A stretch of DNA of 39,078 nt from Rickettsia typhi (GTDB taxonomy: Bacteria > Pseudomonadota > Alphaproteobacteria > Rickettsiales > UBA1997). The stretch lies in contig CAMAWV010000006.1 of the NCBI GenBank assembly GCA_945862075.1, positions 1-39,078 of the forward strand, given 5' to 3'. This document shows positions 8,761 to 15,361 of the stretch, piece by piece; position 1 is the stretch's first letter, and every line of letters starts with the position of its first letter. A program made the translations under genes and the position numbers. The notes under the pieces were generated by a model. The model was not told the origin of the DNA, did no database searches, and saw nothing but the letters and a program-made list of their open reading frames with translations.

Positions 8761-9693
8761 TTAAGATGAAATTTTTTGCCATAAAGAATTTGCTTCTGTT
8801 TTGGTTTTTAAGGCTAAAGTATTGCCTAGTTTTTTTGCTTCTTTGCTAGAAATTATATTAGTGTTGAGTTGTTGAAAATTATATTCTGAACCGCAACTAG
8901 ATATAATGGCGGTTTTTAAAGTGAGAGTATTGTTAGTTATGGTGGCAAAACTTGCCATAGGAGTAAAGCAATCGCCTTGCATAGTAACTATAAATTCTCG
9001 CTCGGCAGTGAGGCAAATATTGCTGTGATGATGATTAATTACTTTCGCTATTTGCTGAATTTCTAGATCATTTATTCTAGTTTGTAGAGCTAAACAACCT
9101 TGCCCAACTGATGGTAGTATTTGATTTTCGTTGAAAATATATTGAGCGAGATGATCTTGATTAATGCGAGTAAGGCCTGCCATTGCTAAAACTATGGCAT
9201 CGAAGTTTTTTTTCTGTAATTTATTTATTCGACTATCAATATTGCCTCGTAAATCAATAATTTGAGAAGTAGGAAGTAGTTTTTTTAAAAAAGCCGCTCT
9301 TCTTGGTGAAGAAGTGCCGATAACAGGATTTTTTGGCAAATCGGCAAGAGATGTTATTTTATGATGAGAAATCAAGGCATCAAAAGGATTGTTTCTTTCG
9401 GTGATGGCAGATAAAGTGGTTTGATGATGTAGAATTGGTGGCAGATCTTTACTAGAATGAACTGCAATATCAATTTTATTCTCAAGTAAAGCTTGCTCAA
9501 GTTCTTTGATAAATAAGCCTTTACCACCAATTTCGGCTAATTTTACAGAATGATGAATATCGCCACTAGTTTTTATAGGAATAACTTCTAATTTGATGTT
9601 GTCAAGCACAGAAGATAATGATAAATAAACTTCGGCAACTTGAGCCAAGGCTAGTTTGCTCGACCTAGTGCCAATTCTTACTAACCTAGACAT
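8761..9693 (-). CDS. hemC: Porphobilinogen deaminase (hydroxymethylbilane synthase)
   Basis: 310 residues, the normal length. It polymerises four porphobilinogens into hydroxymethylbilane in the cytoplasm. The N-terminus LVRIGTRSSKLALAQ is diagnostic. DIAVHSSKDLP contains the catalytic Asp region, and GTSSPRRAAFL and DLRGNIDSRI are the conserved Arg/Asp stretches that bind substrate. The dipyrromethane cofactor cysteine lies in MQGDCFTPMASFA, where many homologues have GGCQVPIA. The neighbouring residues differ but the Cys is kept. hemA is three genes downstream in the same operon, so two heme steps share one transcript with purF, rpmJ and lysK. Confidence 0.95.
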   Translation of the reverse strand: MSRLVRIGTRSSKLALAQVAEVYLSLSSVLDNIKLEVIPIKTSGDIHHSVKLAEIGGKGLFIKELEQALLENKIDIAVHSSKDLPPILHHQTTLSAITERNNPFDALISHHKITSLADLPKNPVIGTSSPRRAAFLKKLLPTSQIIDLRGNIDSRINKLQKKNFDAIVLAMAGLTRINQDHLAQYIFNENQILPSVGQGCLALQTRINDLEIQQIAKVINHHHSNICLTAEREFIVTMQGDCFTPMASFATITNNTLTLKTAIISSCGSEYNFQQLNTNIISSKEAKKLGNTLALKTKTEANSLWQKISS

Positions 9694-9699
9694 TAAAAA

Positions 9700-9825
9700 T
9701 TAACCTTGACGAGCTTTAAAACGAGGATTTACTTTGTTAATGATATAAATTCGCCCCTTTCTACGCACCACTTTACAGTTTTTATCGCGTTTTTTGGCAG
9801 ATTTAATAGAATTGTAGATTTTCAT
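9700..9825 (-). CDS. rpmJ: Ribosomal protein L36 (zinc-free form)
   Basis: A 41-codon gene from ATG 9823-9825 to TAA 9700-9702. The protein starts [17 protein letters not shown], continues [16 protein letters not shown] and ends PRFKARQG. This is the longer L36 type found in alphaproteobacteria, with only one cysteine, so it lacks the CXXC/CH zinc site of the canonical 37-38-residue L36. It lies 6 bp upstream of hemC and 60 bp after xseB. Confidence 0.95.
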   Translation of the reverse strand: MKIYNSIKSAKKRDKNCKVVRRKGRIYIINKVNPRFKARQG

Positions 9826-9885
9826 AAAATGATTATTTAAAAAAATAAAAGAAATATTTTAAAGCTTCTTTTTTATTTGACAAGA

Positions 9886-10083
9886 TTAATTTTTGATTAT
9901 TTCCATTTTTAATTGAGCATCTTGTAGTTTTTTTTGGCAAAAACTATGAAGTTCAGTAGCTTCTTTATGGAGTTTCATCATGTCGTCTAGGTTTATAGTA
10001 TTGGAAGAAAGGTTTTTGACAATTTCTTCGAGACGATTTAAAGCCTGTTCAAAGCTGAGATTTTGATTATTAGAGTTGTTCAT
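9886..10083 (-). CDS. xseB: Exodeoxyribonuclease VII small subunit
   Basis: 65 residues, matching XseB in length and pattern: LSFEQALNRLEEIVKNL at the N-terminus, then an amphipathic second helix ending CQKKLQDAQLKMEII. XseB coats the XseA nuclease subunit in exonuclease VII, which degrades single-stranded DNA. xseA is not in the window. The start codon overlaps the 3' end of purF by 14 nt, which implies translational coupling. Confidence 0.92.
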   Translation of the reverse strand: MNNSNNQNLSFEQALNRLEEIVKNLSSNTINLDDMMKLHKEATELHSFCQKKLQDAQLKMEIIKN

Positions 10084-11485
10084 GGTCGGTTAAAGTAATA
10101 GGATATTGATTAGAAAAACAAGCATCGCAATATTGTGGGTTTTTGTTGTTGCGTGCGGTTTTGGTGATGGCTAAATATAGAGAATTTAAAGAAAGATATT
10201 GTAAATTATCGGCTCCAATAAATTGCCTAATTTCTTCTTGTGACATATAAGAAGCTAGTAAATCTTTTTTTTCTGGAGTGTCTACGCCATAAAAACAAGG
10301 TGAAATAGTAGGTGGAGAGGCAATTAAAAAATGAATTTCTTTAGCACCTGCTTCTTTTACCATTTGTACAATTTTTTTAGAAGTAGTGCCCCTAACAATG
10401 CTATCGTCTATGAGTATAACTTTTTTGTTTTTCAGAACTGCCAAATTAGCATTATGTTTTAATTTTACTCCAAAATGCCTAATTTTATCGGTAGGTTCAA
10501 TGAAAGTGCGCCCTACATAATGATTACGTATAATGCCGAGTTCAAAAGGAATGCCAGATTGCAATGAAAAACCAATAGCCGCCGGCACACCAGAATCTGG
10601 CACTGGCACTACCACATCGGCACTTAAAGAACCAACTTCTTTGGCTAGTTCGATGCCGATATTTTTTCGCATTTCATAGACATATTGATTTTCAATAAAA
10701 CTATCGGGACGCGAAAAATATACATATTCAAAAATACAAAATTTAGAAGGTTTGGCAGGAAATGGATAAAGTGATTTAATGCCGTTTTTATTGATAATTA
10801 GCATTTCGCCGTGTTGTAAATCGCGTTGCCATTTGGCACCAATAATATCAAAAGCACAAGTTTCGGAAGCTATAACCCAAGAATCGTTAAGTTTTGCCAA
10901 AGAAAGTGGCCTAACTCCGTAGGGATCGCGTATGGCAAAAAGGCCTTCTTGATGCAAAATAACCAAAGAAAAAGCTCCTTCAATTTGGCTAGTAGCATCG
11001 ATAATTTTGTCGGTGAGAGTATTTTTTTTGCTAAGGGCAATAAGATGAAGAATAACTTCGGTATCCATGGTAGATTGAAAAATAGCACCTAAGGAAATTA
11101 ATTTTTTTCGTAAAACATTAGCATTGGTTAAATTGCCGTTATGAGCTAATGCTAAAAAACCACAGTTTAAATCGGCAAAAAGTGGTTGATAATTTCGGGC
11201 AGTTTTTTTGCCAGCGGTAGAGTAGCGAACATGACCAATTGCACAATTACCTGATAATTTTTTAATGACTTCGTTAGAAGTAAAATTATCAGAAACTAGT
11301 CCGTCGGCAAAATGTACAAAAATTTCTGGGTGATCTTGGTTAGAGCTTTCTTGTAAACTTATAATTCCTGCTGCCTCTTGCCCCCTGTGTTGTAGGGCAT
11401 GCAAACCAAGTGCAGTGTTTATTGAGGCTTCTTTTGAATTATAAATACCAAAAACCCCGCATTCTTCTTGCAATTTATCAAACAT
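10070..11485 (-). CDS. purF: Amidophosphoribosyltransferase
   Basis: 471 residues. It catalyses the first committed step of purine synthesis, moving the glutamine amide to PRPP. The N-terminal Ntn glutaminase domain has its nucleophile at Cys9 (MFDKLQEECGVFGIYN), so eight residues would be removed as propeptide. GHVRYSTAGK and AHNGNLTN are the conserved glutaminase loops. The C-terminal phosphoribosyltransferase domain has the PRPP loop VILIDDSIVRGTTS (about residues 356-369). It heads the operon through hemA and is driven by a near-consensus promoter at 11518-11546. A broken second copy of its 5' end lies at 18116-18217, on the far side of the restriction operon. Confidence 0.97.
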   Translation of the reverse strand: MFDKLQEECGVFGIYNSKEASINTALGLHALQHRGQEAAGIISLQESSNQDHPEIFVHFADGLVSDNFTSNEVIKKLSGNCAIGHVRYSTAGKKTARNYQPLFADLNCGFLALAHNGNLTNANVLRKKLISLGAIFQSTMDTEVILHLIALSKKNTLTDKIIDATSQIEGAFSLVILHQEGLFAIRDPYGVRPLSLAKLNDSWVIASETCAFDIIGAKWQRDLQHGEMLIINKNGIKSLYPFPAKPSKFCIFEYVYFSRPDSFIENQYVYEMRKNIGIELAKEVGSLSADVVVPVPDSGVPAAIGFSLQSGIPFELGIIRNHYVGRTFIEPTDKIRHFGVKLKHNANLAVLKNKKVILIDDSIVRGTTSKKIVQMVKEAGAKEIHFLIASPPTISPCFYGVDTPEKKDLLASYMSQEEIRQFIGADNLQYLSLNSLYLAITKTARNNKNPQYCDACFSNQYPITLTDHEQL

Positions 11486-11572
11486 AAAATAAAAATTAAA
11501 TCAAATTTACAAAAATAATTGTAAATTATTTAAGATAAGTTGTCAAGATTGTTAAAATAAATTAGTGATGCA
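11432..11572. repeat. Left copy of duplicated purF 5' region and promoter
   Basis: This is the native segment: the first purF codons plus about 87 bp upstream. It is repeated in direct orientation at about 18166-18305. Identity by eye is about 94 percent upstream of the ATG (5 differences in about 87 bp) and about 90 percent in the first 50 bp of coding sequence. A second homologous block, purF codons 81-97 (11197-11245), corresponds to 18116-18164. The homology ends at 11572, five bases before the hsdM stop codon. Confidence 0.9.
11518..11546 (-). promoter_or_regulatory. purF operon promoter (TTGACA-17-TACAAT)
   Basis: On the minus strand TTGACA occupies 11541-11546 and TACAAT 11518-11523, with a 17-nt spacer. 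This is a near-perfect sigma70 promoter about 33 bp upstream of the purF ATG. The same promoter occurs at 18250-18278. Confidence 0.85.
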
Positions 11573-11576
11573 ATAT

Positions 11577-13055
11577 TTATATTTTATTTACAATGTTTTT
11601 AAAACTATTGAGCCCAGATTCTAGATGTTCAATTATTTCTTGAGCCAAAAATTCTGGTTCTAGTAAATCATCAAAATCGGTAAGCGATTTATCTTTGATC
11701 CAAGAAATATCTAAACTGGTTTTGTCTTGTGCAATTATCTCTTCATAAGTAAATTTTCTAAAACGCCCTTCGGGGTTGGTTTCTTGGTTGAAAGTTTCTT
11801 TACGCTTACTTCTGTTTTCTGGATTGTAGCAAGTGATAAAATCTTTCAAATCTTCAAGTTTCAGAGGATTTTTCTTGAGTGTGTGGTGTATGTTTGTTCG
11901 ATAGTCGTAAACCCAAACTTCTTTAGTCCAAGAGGTTTTGTCAGCTGGCTTATTATCAAAAAAGATCACATTTGCTTTAACTCCTTGAGCATAAAATATA
12001 CCAGTTGGTAATCTTAAAATTGTGTGTAGGTCGGTAGTTTCTAAAAGTTTTTTACGCACAGTTTCGCCAGATCCACCTTCAAATAAAACATTATCAGGAA
12101 CTACAACCGCAGCAACACCGCTTGTTTTTAGCATTGTTTTAATGTGCTGAACAAAATTTAGTTGTTTGTTGCTAGTTGTTGTAAAAAAATCTTGACGATT
12201 ATAAGTTAAATCATCTTTTTCTTGTTCGCCTTCTTCGTTGGTAAATGTTTGACTACTTTTTTTACCAAAAGGTGGATTGGCTAAAACATAATCGTAAGTT
12301 ATTGGCGAAGAGGTAATTAAAGCATCGGTTGGAGAAATAAAATTAGCGCTATCAATATCGCCTATGTTGTGTAAAAATAAATTCATCAAAGCTAACCTTC
12401 TGGTGCCAGCAACAATTTCATTGCCATAAAAAGTTTGTAGTTTTAAAAATTTATTTTGTTCTTTATCTAATTTATTGTTTTCAACCAAATAATCGTAAGC
12501 AGCTAAAAAAAATCCCCCTGTGCCACAAGCAGGGTCGGCAATAGTTTTGCCAGGTTTTGGCGAAATGCACTCAACCATTGCTTTAATAAGTGGTCTTGGC
12601 GTAAAATATTGCCCAGCACCGCTTTTTACATCTTTAGCATTTTGCTCTAGTAAGCTTTCATAAATATCTCCTTTAACATCGGCTCCAAGCACCAGCCATT
12701 GCTCGCTATTTATCATATCAATAATTTTGGCAAGCATTGCAGGATCTTGAATTTTATTTTGACTTTTGGTAAAAATTTGCCCTAAAATTCCTTTGGCATT
12801 GCTTAATTCGCGTAGTAGATTGCTATAATGTAATTCTAACTCTGCACCTTTTTTTGCAGTTAAACTTTCCCAGTTAAAATCTTTCGGAATATCAAGCTTT
12901 CTATTATGTGGCGGTTTTGAGTATTCATCGGCCATTTTTAAAAATAGCAAATAAGTAAGTTGTTCTAAATAGTCGCCATAACCTACGCCCACATCACGAA
13001 GCGGATTGCAGAAAGACCAAACCTTTGAAACTATTAAAGAAGTATTTTTGCTCAT
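11577..13055 (-). CDS. hsdM: Type I restriction-modification methyltransferase subunit HsdM
   Basis: 492 residues, the normal size. It methylates adenine in the recognition sequence chosen by HsdS and is part of the M2S and R2M2S complexes. The N-terminal HsdM_N domain includes GYGDYLEQLTYLLFLKMADE. The SAM-binding motif I is ADPACGTGGFF (about residues 173-183). The N6-adenine catalytic motif NPPF is at residues 260-263, preceded by DYVLA. QYFTPRPLI is the usual link between domains. It is the last gene of the operon, 9 bp after the RhuM/Fic gene, and its stop codon lies almost at the boundary of the duplicated purF segment. It looks intact. Confidence 0.95.
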   Translation of the reverse strand: MSKNTSLIVSKVWSFCNPLRDVGVGYGDYLEQLTYLLFLKMADEYSKPPHNRKLDIPKDFNWESLTAKKGAELELHYSNLLRELSNAKGILGQIFTKSQNKIQDPAMLAKIIDMINSEQWLVLGADVKGDIYESLLEQNAKDVKSGAGQYFTPRPLIKAMVECISPKPGKTIADPACGTGGFFLAAYDYLVENNKLDKEQNKFLKLQTFYGNEIVAGTRRLALMNLFLHNIGDIDSANFISPTDALITSSPITYDYVLANPPFGKKSSQTFTNEEGEQEKDDLTYNRQDFFTTTSNKQLNFVQHIKTMLKTSGVAAVVVPDNVLFEGGSGETVRKKLLETTDLHTILRLPTGIFYAQGVKANVIFFDNKPADKTSWTKEVWVYDYRTNIHHTLKKNPLKLEDLKDFITCYNPENRSKRKETFNQETNPEGRFRKFTYEEIIAQDKTSLDISWIKDKSLTDFDDLLEPEFLAQEIIEHLESGLNSFKNIVNKI

Positions 13056-13064
13056 TTTTTTAAA

Positions 13065-14099
13065 TTATTGTTCGTTAATTAAGTTTATGATTAATTTTAT
13101 CATTAATTCTTTTTCTTGTGGATTGCTTGAAGCAACCAACAATGCCAAGGCAACCAGCCCATTATCATTAATTTTTAATTCGCCAGATTTTTTTAAGGAA
13201 TGTTTATTTTTAGCAAGAAACCAAATAAATAAAAATGCTCCAATTCTTTTATTGCCGTCAGAAAATGGATGATTTTTAATTACGAAATAAAGTAGGTGCG
13301 AAGCTTGCTCCTCGATGGTTTTGTAAAGATATTCATCACCAAAACTTTGAGTGATATTTCCTAAAATTCCTGCAAAACTTTGATCTTTTTGATTACCAAA
13401 AAGCTCGGTAGCTTCCTTCTTTTTTATCAATTGTTTTTTAAGTTCGGTAATTGCTTGACAAGCTTCATTAAAAGAGATTTCATAAGTGATATTTTTATCG
13501 AGCTTAGCAAGATTTAGTGAATTAGAATCAAATTGATTTAATAAAATAAAACTATTGGTGTAATTAGTGATAATATCTAAAAAACCTTTGGTTTCGTTGC
13601 TTGAAAGTGTTTTTGTATCAGCGGAATCGTTAATTAATTTGATAGTTTTTTGCAACTCAACCAGATTTTTTTGATATTCTAAAATTTGTTTTTCATTAAT
13701 TGCAAAACCTTTCATAAGATAATTTTTCAGCCTTTCGGTTGCCCAGATTCTAAATCTTGTCCCTTGCTTGGAGTTAACACGATAACCAACAGAAATGATT
13801 GCATCGAGGTTGTAAAATTCGATAACTCTTTCCACATATTTTTCTCCTTCGATTTGAACTGTTGCATTTTTTGCAACAGTTAGGCTTTTTTCTAATTCCT
13901 TTTCGGCAAAAATATTTTTTAAATGCCGAGAAATTACTGATTTATCGCGATCAAATAATTCGGCGATTTGATTTAATGAAAGCCAAAAAGATTCGCCTTC
14001 AAACCTTACTGCAATCTCGGTTTTATTATCGCTGGTTTGATAAATCTCAATTTTATTTTCTTTTGAAAGATTGGTTTTATTGGTTTTATTATTGGTCAT
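13065..14099 (-). CDS. RhuM-like / Fic-domain protein within the RM operon
   Basis: 344 residues in two parts. The N-terminal ~140 residues match the RhuM virulence-protein domain: FWLSLNQIAELFDRDKSVISRHL resembles a helix-turn-helix, followed by NLDAIISVGYRVNSKQG and FRIWATERLKNYL. The C-terminal part is a Fic/Doc domain with the complete motif HPFSDGNKRIG (residues 277-287), including the catalytic His and the phosphate-binding loop. Fic enzymes usually transfer AMP or another nucleotide-derived group to a protein hydroxyl. The gene lies between hsdS (56 bp upstream) and hsdM (9 bp downstream), so it is expressed with the restriction system. Such RhuM/Fic genes are known passengers of type I loci, but their job there is not established. 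No separate antitoxin gene is present. Confidence 0.88.
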   Translation of the reverse strand: MTNNKTNKTNLSKENKIEIYQTSDNKTEIAVRFEGESFWLSLNQIAELFDRDKSVISRHLKNIFAEKELEKSLTVAKNATVQIEGEKYVERVIEFYNLDAIISVGYRVNSKQGTRFRIWATERLKNYLMKGFAINEKQILEYQKNLVELQKTIKLINDSADTKTLSSNETKGFLDIITNYTNSFILLNQFDSNSLNLAKLDKNITYEISFNEACQAITELKKQLIKKKEATELFGNQKDQSFAGILGNITQSFGDEYLYKTIEEQASHLLYFVIKNHPFSDGNKRIGAFLFIWFLAKNKHSLKKSGELKINDNGLVALALLVASSNPQEKELMIKLIINLINEQ

Positions 14100-14155
14100 A
14101 AAATTTGGGTTTTAGTTGTGATGATTTTTAAGTTTAAATTTTAAAAACTAAAAAA

Positions 14156-15361
14156 TTATGTAACATTTTTTTTATTAATCAACTCACCTTCAAAAGCTTT
14201 TTTTAAAATGCTTTGACGAAGAGCTTCGCCTTGTTTAATGCTAGTTTTTATGGTCTCTTCGATTTCATCACAAATTGTTAGTTTGGATTCTAAAATGGCG
14301 ACGATTTTTTGTTGTTCGGGGAATGTAGCTAGAAAGATTGGATAATCTGCAATTTCTTCGTAAGAGATTCTTGGTCTATCCCCATTTGTTTTATGATTTG
14401 CATAATTAACAAAATTTTTTGAATGAAGAATGTAGCTTAATAAGTTTGGATAAAACTTTTCGGTACATTGAAGAACTATGAACTCTCCAGAACAAGCTCC
14501 CTCATATTCCGCTTTATATACCTTGTTTAGATAAGGTCGCATTCTTCCATATAAAACTTGACCCATCTCAAAGTAGTTTCCTGCACTTTTAAAATCCCCA
14601 AACCTGTATATAAATTTAGGTCGTAATGTGTTTGGCTCGATGCAATCCATGCCTATAAACTTTGCATCAGGATAATCTGCAGGAGTAATTTTTTTTGACT
14701 TATTTTTTGCGACATCTCCAAGCTTCTTCACTTCCCAGCCTTTTGGCAATTCGTTCGCCTTCAAATTTTTGTTAGTGAGGCGACCTTCAAATGCCCATTC
14801 CAAAAGGCTTTGGCGATAGGTTTTGAGTTTAGCTTGCGCGATTAGAAGTTCTTTTTTGCCATTTTCTAATTCACTAAAAAGCTCTTCAATTTTTGCAACG
14901 ATTGCTTGTTGTTCGGGGAGTGGTGGAAGAGATAGTTCAAAATTCCAAAGCAAACTTGGCTCAATATGAGGAATGCCAACACCTCTTGGCTTCGTGTTTA
15001 GTATTCGAAATTTTGAACTTATGAAGTAATATAGAAATTCTTTGTGAATGATTTCTTTGGGTAAAATTTTCATTAAAGTTGATCCAACCGCACCTTTTTT
15101 CGCCTTCCCAATTAAACCACATCTAGCGCCGTCCCAAACCATCAACAAATCATCGTCATCGCATAAATTACATTTTTCTCCGTTGGTGTATTCGGAAAAA
15201 ATCCCTCTCTCAAAAGCTTTAATGTTTATGTATGGAACAGAGCATTTTTCATTTTTTTCTTCCATCAAAACTTTTGGCATTTTCCCTTTTGAGTAGATGC
15301 AAACCTCCCCCAACTTCTTCACTTCCCACCCGTTCGGTAATTTTTTTTCTTCTAATTTCAT
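14156..15361 (-). CDS. hsdS: Type I restriction specificity subunit HsdS
   Basis: 401 residues with two target-recognition domains and the usual internal duplication. Each half starts with a near-identical segment, LPNGWEVKKLGEV (residues 8-20) and LPKGWEVKKLGDV (205-217). Each ends in a central conserved helix, LPPLPEQQAIVAKIEELFSEL (about 145-165) and TFPEQQKIVAILESKL near the C-terminus. The first recognition domain has a CNLCDDDD stretch. The two halves would read the two parts of a bipartite DNA target, whose sequence cannot be predicted here. The start codon overlaps the hsdR stop by 4 nt. The corresponding DNA segments (15302-15340 and 14711-14749) are direct repeats that could support domain exchange. 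Confidence 0.94.
   Translation of the reverse strand: MKLEEKKLPNGWEVKKLGEVCIYSKGKMPKVLMEEKNEKCSVPYINIKAFERGIFSEYTNGEKCNLCDDDDLLMVWDGARCGLIGKAKKGAVGSTLMKILPKEIIHKEFLYYFISSKFRILNTKPRGVGIPHIEPSLLWNFELSLPPLPEQQAIVAKIEELFSELENGKKELLIAQAKLKTYRQSLLEWAFEGRLTNKNLKANELPKGWEVKKLGDVAKNKSKKITPADYPDAKFIGMDCIEPNTLRPKFIYRFGDFKSAGNYFEMGQVLYGRMRPYLNKVYKAEYEGACSGEFIVLQCTEKFYPNLLSYILHSKNFVNYANHKTNGDRPRISYEEIADYPIFLATFPEQQKIVAILESKLTICDEIEETIKTSIKQGEALRQSILKKAFEGELINKKNVT

Noticed and set aside
13065..14099. TVQIEG (residues 80-85) as a Fic inhibitory (S/T)xxxE(G/N) helix
   Set aside because: This segment belongs to the conserved RhuM domain motif rather than an inhibitory helix next to the Fic core, so autoinhibition is not supported.
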